Source: Kitasatospora aureofaciens
GTDB taxonomy: Bacteria > Actinomycetota > Actinomycetes > Streptomycetales > Streptomycetaceae
DNA length: 64,000 nucleotides
Reading direction: 5' to 3'
Assembly: GCF_019192735.1 (NCBI RefSeq)
Contig: NZ_JAHTKP010000010.1
Span: 1 to 64,000, forward strand
In this document: piece after piece, positions 14,517 to 23,362 of the stretch
Numbering within the stretch: the first letter of the stretch is position 1
Layout: each line of letters starts with the position of its first letter
The notes under the pieces: generated by a model
Told to the model about the DNA's origin: nothing
The model's database searches: none
Seen by the model: the letters and a program-made list of their open reading frames with translations, nothing else
Program-made: the position numbers and the translations under genes

Positions 14517-15806
14517 ATGCGAAGAATCTGGGCGGCACTGACGACGACGGCGGTCACGGCCGCCGCACTCACCGGCTGCGGACTCGGCTCCGGCGACAGC
14601 AAGAACGGCGACAGCGTGGCGAGCGCGGCCGCCACCGGCGAGGTCAAGGGCAAGGTCTCGCTCCAGACCTGGGCGCTCAAGCCGAAGTTCACCGACTACG
14701 TGCAGGGCGTGATCGACGGCTTCAAGAAGAAGTACCCCGGCGTCGAGGTCGAGTGGCTCGACCAGCCCGGCGAGGGCTACTCCAACAAGGTCCTCAGCCA
14801 GGCCGCCGCCGGCAGCCTCCCCGACGTGGTCAACCTCCCGCCGGACTTCGCCCTCCCGCTGGCGAAGAAGGACCTCCTGCTCGACGTCGCCAAGGCGGAT
14901 CCGAAGCTCGCCGACGAGTACGTCGCGGGCGGCGTCGACGCCTACCGCTTCGCCGGCCAGGACGGCACCTACGGCTACCCCTGGTACCTCAACACCGATG
15001 TGAACTATTGGAGTTCGGAACTCCTCGGCACCAACGGCCTGGATCCGAAGAAGCTCCCCACCACCCTGGACGAACTCATCGCCCAGGCCCGGGTGATGAA
15101 GGAGAAGTCCGGCGGCAGGACCTACCTGATGAGCCGCAAGCCGGGCATCGGCGACCTCTACAACGCCGGCGTGAAGATCATGGCCGACGACGGCAAGTCC
15201 TTCACCTTCAACACCCCCGAGGCCGCCGCACTGCTCGACAAGTACCGCGACGCCTTCAAGGAGGGCCTGCTGCCGAACGACGTCCTGACCAACACCTACG
15301 CCGGCAACACCAAGCTCTTCAACTCCGGCACCGCGGCCTGGACCACCGCCGGCGCCAACTACATCACCGCCCTCGCCACCGACAACCCCACGCTCGCCCC
15401 GAAGGTCGTCCCCTCCCCCGCGATGAACACCCCGCCGCTGTATGTCCAGGGCCTGTCCATCCCGAAGAGCACCAAGAACCCGGCCGCCGCCGTCGCCCTC
15501 GCCCGCTGGGTCACCGACGCCGAGAACCAGGCCTCGCTGGCCCACCTGACCAGCGTCTTCCCGTCCACCAAGGCCTCCGCGAACGACCCGTTCTTCAGCC
15601 GGAGCGACGGCACCAACGCGGGCGACGCCAAGGTGATCGCGTTCACCTCGCTGGCCAAGGCGAAGATCATCCAGCCCGTCCAGATCGACGACGCGATGAG
15701 CACCGTCATCAACCAGCAGATCGCCCTGGCCATCAGCGGCGACGCGACCTCCAAGCAGGCGCTGGACTCCGCAGTCGAGCAGTGCAACAAGCTGCTCAAG
15801 GGCTGA
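14517..15806 (+). CDS. ABC transporter sugar-binding lipoprotein
   Basis: 429 residues. Lipoprotein signal with lipobox LTGC (Cys about 21) after 'ALTTTAVTAAA', so it is anchored outside the membrane. The rest fits the carbohydrate-specific family-1 solute-binding fold ('GVIDGFKKKYPGVEVEWLD', 'YGYPWYLNTDVNYWSSELL', 'ALARWVTDAENQASLAHL'). It captures the glycan released by GH85 (inferred from locus) and passes it to the two permeases. GGGAG precedes ATG 14517. It is the first gene of a five-gene plus-strand operon behind O2. Confidence 0.9.
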   Translation: MRRIWAALTTTAVTAAALTGCGLGSGDSKNGDSVASAAATGEVKGKVSLQTWALKPKFTDYVQGVIDGFKKKYPGVEVEWLDQPGEGYSNKVLSQAAAGSLPDVVNLPPDFALPLAKKDLLLDVAKADPKLADEYVAGGVDAYRFAGQDGTYGYPWYLNTDVNYWSSELLGTNGLDPKKLPTTLDELIAQARVMKEKSGGRTYLMSRKPGIGDLYNAGVKIMADDGKSFTFNTPEAAALLDKYRDAFKEGLLPNDVLTNTYAGNTKLFNSGTAAWTTAGANYITALATDNPTLAPKVVPSPAMNTPPLYVQGLSIPKSTKNPAAAVALARWVTDAENQASLAHLTSVFPSTKASANDPFFSRSDGTNAGDAKVIAFTSLAKAKIIQPVQIDDAMSTVINQQIALAISGDATSKQALDSAVEQCNKLLKG

Positions 15807-15822
15807 TCCCCGAGCACCACAC

Positions 15823-15850
15823 ACCGAGCACCGAGCACCGAGCACCGAGC
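15823..15850 (+). repeat. Heptamer tandem repeat in the SBP-permease gap
   Basis: Four perfect copies of ACCGAGC (15823-15850), with a partial fifth, 16 bases after the binding-protein stop. Similar GAGCACC words occur at 14466-14483 before the binding-protein gene. It could weakly affect read-through or mRNA stability between genes that need unequal expression (inference). Confidence 0.7.
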
Positions 15851-15935
15851 ACCGTACCGGCCCGGCGGCGGGCGCCCCCGCCCCGCCGCCCCGGGAATGA
15901 CCCGCACCACCCCCAGGCCCCAGGAAGGCAACGGC

Positions 15936-16808
15936 ATGACCCACCGGCGATGGTTCACCCCCTGGCTGCTCGCCGGGCCCGCGATCATCTGGCTGGCCGT
16001 CTTCAACCTCTGGCCGGCCGTCAACACGGTGATCCTGTCCTTCACCAACGCCAAGCCCCTGGGCGGCGGGCAGTTCACCGGCCTGGAGAACTACGGGCGC
16101 ATCCTCGACGACGCACAGCTCGCCGACGCCCTGCTCAACAGCATCGTCTTCATGCTGGTCTGCCTGCCCCTGCTGACCGTCCTGCCGCTGCTGCTCGCCC
16201 TGCTCGTCCAGCGGAAGATCCCCGGCATCACCTTCTTCCGGACCGCCTTCTACACCCCGGTCATCGCCTCCGCCGTCGTGGTGGCGCTGATCTGGGGCTG
16301 GGTGCTGGACGACCGCGGCCTGGTCAACGGCCTGCTCCAGCAGAGCGGTCTGGCCGACTCCCCGGTCTCGTTCCTCACCGACCGCTGGCTCCTCCTCTTC
16401 AGCGCGATCGCCCTGACCGCCTGGAAGGGCCTCGGCTATTACATGGTCATCTACCTGTCCGCCCTCGCCAACGTGCCGGGCGAGCTGCACGAGGCCGCCG
16501 CCGTCGACGGCGCAAGCCCGTTCCGCCGCTTCTGGCACGTCACCCTCCCGGGGGTGCGGCCGACCATGATGCTGATCTCCGTCCTCATCTCGGTCAACGC
16601 CCTGCGCGTCTTCTCCGAGCTGTACGTGCTCTCCAACGGCCAGGGCGGCCCCGGCGGCCGGGACATGTCGGTGGTGATGCTGATCCAGATGTACAGCCGC
16701 GGCTTCACCGGCCACCTCGGCTACGCCTCCGCGCTCAGCCTGATGCTGTTCGTGATCACCCTCGGCCCGATGCTGCTCCTGATGCGCCTGAACCGGAAGG
16801 CGGCCTGA
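15936..16808 (+). CDS. ABC transporter permease, MalF/UgpA type
   Basis: 290 residues with six membrane helices. The cytoplasmic EAA loop is 'HEAAAVDGASPFRRFWHVTL' near residues 190-209, where the ATPase docks. Opening 'WFTPWLLAGPAIIWLAVF' is the first helix. ATG 15936 is chosen because AGGAAGG lies 7 bases upstream; an in-frame ATG at 15897 has no such site. It forms the importer with the permease that follows 4 bases later. Confidence 0.9.
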   Translation: MTHRRWFTPWLLAGPAIIWLAVFNLWPAVNTVILSFTNAKPLGGGQFTGLENYGRILDDAQLADALLNSIVFMLVCLPLLTVLPLLLALLVQRKIPGITFFRTAFYTPVIASAVVVALIWGWVLDDRGLVNGLLQQSGLADSPVSFLTDRWLLLFSAIALTAWKGLGYYMVIYLSALANVPGELHEAAAVDGASPFRRFWHVTLPGVRPTMMLISVLISVNALRVFSELYVLSNGQGGPGGRDMSVVMLIQMYSRGFTGHLGYASALSLMLFVITLGPMLLLMRLNRKAA

Positions 16809-16812
16809 ACCC

Positions 16813-17676
16813 GTGACCTCCCGCCGTTCACGCCGTCCCGGGGGTTTCAACACCCCCTCCCCTGCTCAGACCGCGGCCCGCTACCTGCTCCTGTTGGTCG
16901 TCCTCCTGCTGGTCATCGGCCCGTTCCTGTGGCAGCTCTCGACCTCCCTCAAGGGCCCCACCGAGGACATCTACACCCGCACCCCGAGCTTCCTCCCAGA
17001 GGACCTCACCTTCTCCAACTACGCGAAGGTCGCCGACACCATCCCGGTGTGGACCTACGCCCTCAACTCCCTGATCGTCGCGGCCATTTGCATCGCTGGC
17101 AACGTGATCGGCTGCACCCTGGCCGGCTACGCCCTCGCCCGGCTGCGCTTCCGCGGCGCCAGGCTGGTGTTCGGCCTCTTCCTCGCCACCCTCGTGCTCC
17201 CCGGCGAGGTCACCATCGTCTCCCAGTACGTGCTCGTGCGCAGCCTCGGCCTCGCCGACACCCTGGCCGGCGTCGCCCTGCCCGGCGCGCTCGCGATGCT
17301 CAACGTCCTTCTGATGCGCACCGCTTTCGCCGCCGTCCCCGTCGAACTCGACCAGGCCGCCCTGGTGGACGGCGCCAACGTCTGGCAGCGGCTGTGGCAC
17401 GTCGGCCTGCCGAACGTGCGCGGCATGCTCAGCGTGATCGTCATCTTCACCTTCATCGGCGCCTGGGACGACTTCCTCTGGCCGCTGATCGTGCTCAACG
17501 ACCCGCAGAAGTACACGCTCACCGTCGGACTCCAGTACCTCAACGGCACGTTCTCCGCGAACCCCCGGCTGATCGCGGCCGGCACCATGATCGCCTTCCT
17601 GCCGATCGTCGTGGTGTTCGCCGTCTGCCAGCGCTTCTTCTTCAAGGGCGTCGAGGAGGGAGCCGTCAAGGGCTAG
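16813..17676 (+). CDS. ABC transporter permease, MalG type
   Basis: 287 residues from GTG 16813. Six membrane segments, starting 'YLLLLVVLLLVIGPFLWQL'. The EAA loop is 'LDQAALVDGANVWQRLWHV' (about 175-193). The C-terminus is typical for MalG-like permeases ('FFFKGVEEGAVKG'). No ATP-binding subunit gene exists in the locus; in Streptomyces several sugar importers share the ATPase MsiK (known biology), which is the likely partner here. Confidence 0.9.
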   Translation: MTSRRSRRPGGFNTPSPAQTAARYLLLLVVLLLVIGPFLWQLSTSLKGPTEDIYTRTPSFLPEDLTFSNYAKVADTIPVWTYALNSLIVAAICIAGNVIGCTLAGYALARLRFRGARLVFGLFLATLVLPGEVTIVSQYVLVRSLGLADTLAGVALPGALAMLNVLLMRTAFAAVPVELDQAALVDGANVWQRLWHVGLPNVRGMLSVIVIFTFIGAWDDFLWPLIVLNDPQKYTLTVGLQYLNGTFSANPRLIAAGTMIAFLPIVVVFAVCQRFFFKGVEEGAVKG

Positions 17677-17727
17677 TCCCGGGCCCACCATCCGTTCGCC
17701 CCAACCCTGTTGAGGAAGCCAGCAGTC

Positions 17728-18996
17728 ATGACCACCGCCGCACCGAAGGCCCCCCGCTTCGGCGTCAACTACACGCCCACCGCCGGCTGGTTCCACCACT
17801 GGCTCGACTTCGACCTCGACGCCGTCCGCGCCGACCTCGACTCCATCGCCGCGCTCGGCCTGGACCACGTCCGGGTCTTCCCGCTCTGGCCGCTGTTCCA
17901 GCCCAACCGCACCCTGATCCGCCCGCGCGCCGTCGACCAGCTCGCCGCGCTCGTGGACGCGGCCGGCGAGCGCGGGCTCGACGTCGCTGTGGACGGCCTC
18001 CAGGGCCACCTGTCGAGCTTCGACTTCCAGCCCTCGTGGACCCAGACCTGGCACCGGCGCAACCTCTTCACCGACCCCGACGTCATCGACGGCCAGGCCG
18101 CCTACCTGCGCACCCTCGCCGAGGCGCTGCGCGAGCGGCCCAACTTCCTCGGCATGACGGTGGGCAACGAGATCGACCAGTTCTCCGGCGACCCGCACCC
18201 CGACCCCGACCGGATCACCTCCGACCAGGCCGACGCCTGGCTGCGCCGGATGCTCGCCGCCTGCACGGAGGGCGCGCCCGACCGGCTCCACCTGCACGCC
18301 TCCTACGACGCCGCCTGGTACGTCGACGATCACCCGTTCACCCCCTGGCACTCGGCCCGGATCGGCGCCGTCACGGCCGTGCACTCCTGGGTCTTCAACG
18401 GCACCGCCCAGCGGTACGGCGCCGCATCCACCGCGACCGCGCAGCACGCCGCCTATCTGGTCGAGCTCTCCAAGGCCTGGGCGGACGACCCGGCCCGCCC
18501 GGTCTGGCTCCAGGAGGTCGGCGCCCCCGCGCCGCACATCACCGCCGAGGACGCCGCCCGCTTCACCGGCGCCACCGTCGCGGCCGTCCTGGACTGCCCC
18601 GACCTGTGGGGTGTCACCTGGTGGTGCTCGCACGACGTCGACCGCTCGCTCGCCGACTTCCCCGAACTCGAGTACAGCCTGGGCCTGTTGAGCACCGACC
18701 GGACGGTCAAGCCGGCCGGCGCCCGGCTCGCCGAGGCCGCCGCCGAGGCGCGTCGCGGCTGGCAGCTGCCCGAGCCGCGCACGACGGCGGTGGTCGTGGC
18801 CACCGGCGACGAGGTGACAGCCCCGAAGCGGTCGGCCTGCGGCCCGGGCGGCGCCGTCTTCGAGGCGTTCATGCGACTCGCCGAGGCCGGCGCGCGCCCG
18901 ACCACCGTCCTCGCCGAACGCGCCGAGGACCGGGCGCACCTCGCCGCGCGCGGAATCACCGAGGTGGTCCACCCGGACGACGTACGTTCTCTCTGA
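17728..18996 (+). CDS. GH5-like (beta/alpha)8 glycoside hydrolase, probable beta-mannosidase
   Basis: 422 residues, no signal peptide. It begins 'RFGVNYTPTAGWFHHW' and reads as a clan-A TIM barrel: the acid/base Glu is in 'MTVGNEIDQF' (about 150) and the nucleophile Glu in 'PVWLQEVGAPAPH' (about 260), with 'GVTWWCSHDVDRSLADFPE' closing the barrel. In Bifidobacterium N-glycan loci a GH5 subfamily-18 beta-mannosidase cleaves the Man-beta-1,4-GlcNAc left after alpha-mannosidases. The neighbours here make the same role likely, but the subfamily is my inference. GAGGAAG lies 9 bases before ATG 17728. Confidence 0.75.
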   Translation: MTTAAPKAPRFGVNYTPTAGWFHHWLDFDLDAVRADLDSIAALGLDHVRVFPLWPLFQPNRTLIRPRAVDQLAALVDAAGERGLDVAVDGLQGHLSSFDFQPSWTQTWHRRNLFTDPDVIDGQAAYLRTLAEALRERPNFLGMTVGNEIDQFSGDPHPDPDRITSDQADAWLRRMLAACTEGAPDRLHLHASYDAAWYVDDHPFTPWHSARIGAVTAVHSWVFNGTAQRYGAASTATAQHAAYLVELSKAWADDPARPVWLQEVGAPAPHITAEDAARFTGATVAAVLDCPDLWGVTWWCSHDVDRSLADFPELEYSLGLLSTDRTVKPAGARLAEAAAEARRGWQLPEPRTTAVVVATGDEVTAPKRSACGPGGAVFEAFMRLAEAGARPTTVLAERAEDRAHLAARGITEVVHPDDVRSL

Positions 18997-19010
18997 CCCT
19001 GCTGTTCCGC

Positions 19011-19055
19011 CCTCAGCCACGCACCCCTCAGCCACGCACCCCTCAGCCACGCAAC
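19011..19055 (+). repeat. 15-bp tandem repeat before the second alpha-mannosidase
   Basis: Three units of CCTCAGCCACGCACC (the third ends in AAC) fill most of the 72-base gap between the GH5-like and GH38 genes. Purely intergenic. Confidence 0.75.
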
Positions 19056-19068
19056 GGAGCCTGCTGAC

Positions 19069-22000
19069 ATGCACGATGACCGCACCCTGGTCGAGTCCCG
19101 CCTCAAGCGCGTCCTCGACGAGCGCATCCGCCCTGCCGTCTACCCCCAGTCCGTCCCACTGGGGGTCGGCATCTGGACGGCGCCCGGCGAACCCGTCCCG
19201 GTCGCCGAGGGCCTGGCCGCGCCGCGCACCCCGATCGCGGTCGGCGACGCGTGGGGCGCGCCCTGGGGCACCAGCTGGATCACCGTCACCGGCACCGTTC
19301 CCGAGGCGTGGGCCGGGCGGACGGTCGAGGCGCTGATCGACCTCGGCTTCGACGCCAACATGCCCGGCTTCCAGTGCGAGGGCCTGGTCTACCGCCCCGA
19401 CGGCACCCCGGTAAAGGGCCTCAACCCGCAGAACCAGTGGGTGCGGATCGCCGCCCCCGCGGCCGGCGGCGAGCAGGTGCTGCTGCACGTCGAGGCCGCG
19501 TCCAACCCGGTCATCCTGGACTACCACCCGTTCCTGCCAACCGAGTTGGGTGACAAGGAGACGGCCGGGGACCAGCCCCAGTACAAGCTCGCCCGGATGG
19601 ACCTCGCCGTCTTCGACGAGACCGTCTGGCAGCTCGTGATCGACCTGGAGGTGCTCGGCGAGCTGATGGCCGAGCTGCCGGTCGAGAGCGCCCGCCGCTG
19701 GGAGATCCTCCGCGCCGTCGAGCGGGCGCTCGACTCCGTCGACCTCCAGGACGTCAACGGGACGGCGACGCAGGCACGTTCGGAGCTCGCCGGGGCCCTG
19801 GCCGCGCCCGCCGTGCCGTCCGCACACCGGATCAGCGCGATCGGCCACGCGCACATCGACTCCGCCTGGCTCTGGCCGCTGCGCGAGACCGTCCGCAAGG
19901 TGGCCCGCACCACCGCCAACATGACCGCGCTGCTGGAGGACGAACCGGAGTTCCTCTACACCATGTCCCAGGCGCAGCAGTTCGCCTGGATCAAGGAGCA
20001 CCGCCCCGAGGTGTACGCGCGGGTGCGGAAGGCGGTGGCCGACGGGCGGTTCGTGCCGGCCGGCGGCATGTGGGTCGAGTCGGACACCAACATGCCGAGC
20101 TCGGAGGCAATGGCCCGTCAGTTCGTCCACGGCAAGCGGTTCTTCCTCGACGAGTTCGGGATCGAGAACCACGAGGCCTGGCTCCCGGACACCTTCGGCT
20201 TCACCGGCGGCCTGCCGCAGATCATCCGCAACGCCGGCTCCAAGTGGCTGCTCACGCAGAAGATCTCGTGGAGCCAGGTCAACAAGTTCCCGCACCACAC
20301 CTTCCTCTGGGAGGGCATCGACGGGACCCGCATCTTCACCCACTTCCCGCCCGTCGACACCTACAACTGCTCGATGAAGGGCAGCGAAATCGCCCACGCC
20401 GCACGGAACTTCAAGGACAAGGGAGTCGCCAGGCACTCGCTCGCCCCGACCGGCTGGGGCGACGGCGGCGGCGGCACCACCCGCGAGATGGTCGCCAAGG
20501 CCGCCCGGCTGAAGAACCTGGAGGGCTCGGCGACGGTCCGGTGGGAGCGCCCGGCCGAGTTCTTCGCGAAGGCCGAGGCCGAGTACCCGAACCCGCCGGT
20601 CTGGGTCGGCGAGCTGTACCTGGAGCTGCACCGGGCCACCCTCACCAGCCAGGCCAGGACCAAGCAGGGCAACCGGCGCAGCGAGAACCTGCTGCGTGAA
20701 GCCGAACTCTGGTGTGCCACCGCGGCGTTGTGCGCCGGCCTGGCGTACCCGTACGAGGAGCTGGACCGGATCTGGAAGACGGTGCTGCTGCACCAGTTCC
20801 ACGACATCCTGCCCGGCTCGTCCATCGCCTGGGTGCACCGCGAGGCCGAGGCGACGTACGCGGCGCTGGCGGAGGAGCTGGAGACGCTCATCGGGCGCGC
20901 CCAGCAGGCCCTCGCGGGCGACGCGGACGGCGGACGCGAGCTGGTGTTCAACGCGGCGCCGCACGCGCGGTCGGCCGTTGCGGCGGGTGGGGCTTCGGCT
21001 CCCACCTCCATGGCCGGTGACTGCTCGGTGACGGCGCGGGCGAAGGGCGGGTTCGTCCTGCGCAACGGGCTGCTGGACGTGGTGGTGGACGGCGACGGGC
21101 TGGTCGCCTCGGTGGTCGACGTGGCGAGCGGGCGGGAGACCGTCGCTCCGGGCACGCGCGCCAACCTTCTGCAGCTGCACCCCGACTTCCCCAACATGTG
21201 GGACGCGTGGGACGTCGACCAGTTCTACCGGAACACGGTGACGGACCTGACAGCTCTCGACTCGCTCACCGTCGTCGCCTCCGACACCGACCGGGTCGAG
21301 GTGCGGGTGGCGCGCTCGTTCGGCTCGTCCGCCGTCGTCCAGACGCTCACACTGCGCGCGGGCGAGCAGCGGCTCGACATCGACACCGAGGTCGACTGGC
21401 ACGAGACCGAGAAGTTCCTCAAGGCCGCTTTCCCGCTCGACATCCACACCGAACGCTACGCCGCCGAGACCCAGTTCGGCCACCTCCACCGCCCCACCCA
21501 CACCAACACCAGCTGGGAGGCCGCCAAGTTCGAGGCCTGCAACCACCGCTTCGTCCACCTCGACGAACCCGGCTGGGGCGTCGCGCTCGTCACCGCTTCC
21601 ACGTACGGCCACGACGTCACCCGCACCGTGCGCGACACCGACGGCGGCACGACCACCACCGTCCGCTTCTCCCTGCTGCGCGCACCCCGCTTCCCCGACC
21701 CGCAGACCGACCAGGGCCTGCACCGCTTCCACCACGCCCTCGTCCCCGGCGCGGGCATCGGCGACGCCGTCCGCGAGGGCTACCGCATCGGCCTGCCCGA
21801 GCGCCGGGTCACCGGGAGCGTGGGAAAGGTGGCACCGCTGGTGGCGCTGGACAACGACGCGCTGGTGGTGAGTGCGGTCAAGCTCGCCGACGACCGGAGC
21901 GGCGACCTCATCGTCCGCGTCTACGAGGCGAACGGCGGGCGGGCGCGGGGCCGGCTGTCAACGTTCTTCCCGCTGGACGGGGCGGTGCCGTGCGACCTGC

Positions 22001-22113
22001 TGGAGCGGCCGTGGGACGGCACGCGCGGGGAGGTGACCGTGGTCGACGGCGGGGTGCGGCTGGCGCTCCGGCCGTTCGAGCTGGTCACGCTGCGGCTCAC
22101 CGCGGCGGGCTGA
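19069..22113 (+). CDS. GH38 alpha-mannosidase
   Basis: 1014 residues, the usual length for bacterial cytoplasmic GH38 enzymes. An N-terminal beta domain (1-250) precedes the catalytic domain: zinc site 'GHAHIDSAWLWPLRET' (about 264-279), nucleophile Asp in 'LPDTFGFTGGLPQI', and 'LLHQFHDILPGSSIAWVHRE' from the helical bundle. C-terminal beta-sandwiches follow. It differs from the enzyme at 6352 in length, in domain make-up and in the active-site strand (PDTFG versus LDVFG), so the two probably cut different linkages. No signal peptide. A strong terminator follows the stop. Confidence 0.93.
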   Translation: MHDDRTLVESRLKRVLDERIRPAVYPQSVPLGVGIWTAPGEPVPVAEGLAAPRTPIAVGDAWGAPWGTSWITVTGTVPEAWAGRTVEALIDLGFDANMPGFQCEGLVYRPDGTPVKGLNPQNQWVRIAAPAAGGEQVLLHVEAASNPVILDYHPFLPTELGDKETAGDQPQYKLARMDLAVFDETVWQLVIDLEVLGELMAELPVESARRWEILRAVERALDSVDLQDVNGTATQARSELAGALAAPAVPSAHRISAIGHAHIDSAWLWPLRETVRKVARTTANMTALLEDEPEFLYTMSQAQQFAWIKEHRPEVYARVRKAVADGRFVPAGGMWVESDTNMPSSEAMARQFVHGKRFFLDEFGIENHEAWLPDTFGFTGGLPQIIRNAGSKWLLTQKISWSQVNKFPHHTFLWEGIDGTRIFTHFPPVDTYNCSMKGSEIAHAARNFKDKGVARHSLAPTGWGDGGGGTTREMVAKAARLKNLEGSATVRWERPAEFFAKAEAEYPNPPVWVGELYLELHRATLTSQARTKQGNRRSENLLREAELWCATAALCAGLAYPYEELDRIWKTVLLHQFHDILPGSSIAWVHREAEATYAALAEELETLIGRAQQALAGDADGGRELVFNAAPHARSAVAAGGASAPTSMAGDCSVTARAKGGFVLRNGLLDVVVDGDGLVASVVDVASGRETVAPGTRANLLQLHPDFPNMWDAWDVDQFYRNTVTDLTALDSLTVVASDTDRVEVRVARSFGSSAVVQTLTLRAGEQRLDIDTEVDWHETEKFLKAAFPLDIHTERYAAETQFGHLHRPTHTNTSWEAAKFEACNHRFVHLDEPGWGVALVTASTYGHDVTRTVRDTDGGTTTTVRFSLLRAPRFPDPQTDQGLHRFHHALVPGAGIGDAVREGYRIGLPERRVTGSVGKVAPLVALDNDALVVSAVKLADDRSGDLIVRVYEANGGRARGRLSTFFPLDGAVPCDLLERPWDGTRGEVTVVDGGVRLALRPFELVTLRLTAAG

Positions 22114-22119
22114 CCGGGC

Positions 22120-22154
22120 CCGTGGCGCCTTGCTCTCTCCGCAAGGCGCCACGG
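22120..22154 (+). terminator. Terminator after the importer/hydrolase operon
   Basis: Fourteen-bp perfect stem (22120-22133 with 22141-22154), core GTGGCGCCTTGC, loop of 7, beginning 6 bases after the mannosidase stop. It separates the operon from the ROK gene, which then needs its own promoter in 22155-22247. Confidence 0.85.
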
Positions 22155-22247
22155 CCACTCGCAGCCCCCTACTACGCTGATCGGCGCCCCGCCACCCCGG
22201 CCGGGGCCGTCACCGTCCGTCCCCCGCCCCGCCTGGAGCCGTCCGCG

Positions 22248-23198
22248 ATGTCCCTCACCTCCGCGTCCGCCGCCGCACCGCTGTTCGCCGCCGTCGACAT
22301 CGGCGGGACGAAGATCGCCGGGGCACTCGTCGACAAGCGCGGCAGCCTCCGGGACCGGATCCAACTCCCCACTCCCGCCCGGGAGTCGGGCGAGGCCGTG
22401 TTCGCCGTCGTGCGCAAGGTCCTCGACGGGCTGGCCGGCTCCCCCGATTGGGCCGCCGTGTCCGCCGTCGGCATCGGCAGCGCCGGCCCGGTGGACCTCG
22501 CCCACGGCACCGTGAGCCCGGTCAACATCCCCGGCTGGCGCGGCTTCCCGCTCGTCGCCGAGGTCGCCGCGCACCCGGCGGTGGCTGCCCGCCACCTGCC
22601 CGTGCACCTCGCCGGGGACGGTGTCGCGATGGCCGCCGCCGAGCACTGGCGGGGAGCCGCGCGGGGAGCCGCGAACGCGCTGTGCCTGGTGGTGTCGACG
22701 GGCGTCGGCGCCGGGCTCGTCCTGGACGGCGCCGTCCGCCCCGGCCTGAGCGGCAACGCCGGACACCTCGGCCACATCACCGTCGACCTGGACGGCGAAC
22801 CCTGCCCCTGCGGTTCGCGCGGCTGCCTGGAGGGCATCGCAAGCGGCACCGCGATCGCGCGCCGCGCCCTGGCCGACGGCTGGCGCCCGGCCGGGGACGA
22901 CCGTTCGGCCCGCGCGGTCGCCGCCGACGCCGAGGCGGGCGACCCGATCGCCCTCGCCTCCTTCGACCGCGCCGCGCAGGCCCTGGCGGCCGGCATCGCC
23001 GCCACCGCCGCGCTGGTCGACCTCGACCGCGTGGTGATCGGCGGCGGCGTCGCCACCGCCGGCGACCTGCTGTTCGCCCCGCTCGCCCGCCACCTCGACC
23101 GGTACGCCGCACTGCCGTACATCCGCGGCCTCGACGTCCGCCGCGCCGAACTCGGCACCGACGCGGGCCTGATCGGCGCCGCCGCCCTCTGCCGCTGA
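22248..23198 (+). CDS. ROK-family sugar kinase
   Basis: 316 residues. The phosphate-binding loop is 'FAAVDIGGTKIAGALVD' (residues about 12-28), the second phosphate motif is 'LVVSTGVGAGLVLDG', and the ROK zinc site 'CPCGSRGCLEG' is complete (about 184-194). ROK kinases phosphorylate glucose, mannose, GlcNAc or ManNAc at C6. Here mannose or GlcNAc from the trimmed glycan is the likely substrate (inference from locus). No DNA-binding domain, so it is a kinase rather than a NagC-like repressor. ATG 22248 has GGAG 9 bases upstream. Confidence 0.88.
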   Translation: MSLTSASAAAPLFAAVDIGGTKIAGALVDKRGSLRDRIQLPTPARESGEAVFAVVRKVLDGLAGSPDWAAVSAVGIGSAGPVDLAHGTVSPVNIPGWRGFPLVAEVAAHPAVAARHLPVHLAGDGVAMAAAEHWRGAARGAANALCLVVSTGVGAGLVLDGAVRPGLSGNAGHLGHITVDLDGEPCPCGSRGCLEGIASGTAIARRALADGWRPAGDDRSARAVAADAEAGDPIALASFDRAAQALAAGIAATAALVDLDRVVIGGGVATAGDLLFAPLARHLDRYAALPYIRGLDVRRAELGTDAGLIGAAALCR

Positions 23199-23210
23199 CC
23201 CCGGCGCCGA

Positions 23211-23240
23211 CCCCGCAACTCGCCCCGCAACTCGCCCCGC
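23211..23240. repeat. 12-bp tandem repeat after the ROK gene
   Basis: CCCCGCAACTCG occurs twice perfectly (23211-23234) plus half a third copy, between the ROK stop and the terminator at 23299. The rest of the 164-bp convergent gap shows no gene. Confidence 0.7.
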
Positions 23241-23298
23241 CGCAGAACGCACCGGACGGAAGAGCCGCCATGCCCCCTCCACTACGTCCGCCCAGGCG

Positions 23299-23325
23299 CC
23301 GGGCCGGTCGAACTGACCGGCCCGG
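23299..23325. terminator. Bidirectional terminator between ROK and DUF2267 genes
   Basis: Perfect 11-bp stem CCGGGCCGGTC (23299-23309) with its complement at 23315-23325, loop GAACT, between two convergent genes. Confidence 0.75.
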
Positions 23326-23362
23326 TCGCCGAGTTGTTCCGCGCAACCACCTGCAGGCCTGC

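Noticed and set aside
16828-21735. Very long open frame on the minus strand (over 1600 codons)
   Set aside because: It is antisense to the permease, GH5-like and GH38 genes, whose families are clear; the long frame follows from GC-biased third positions.
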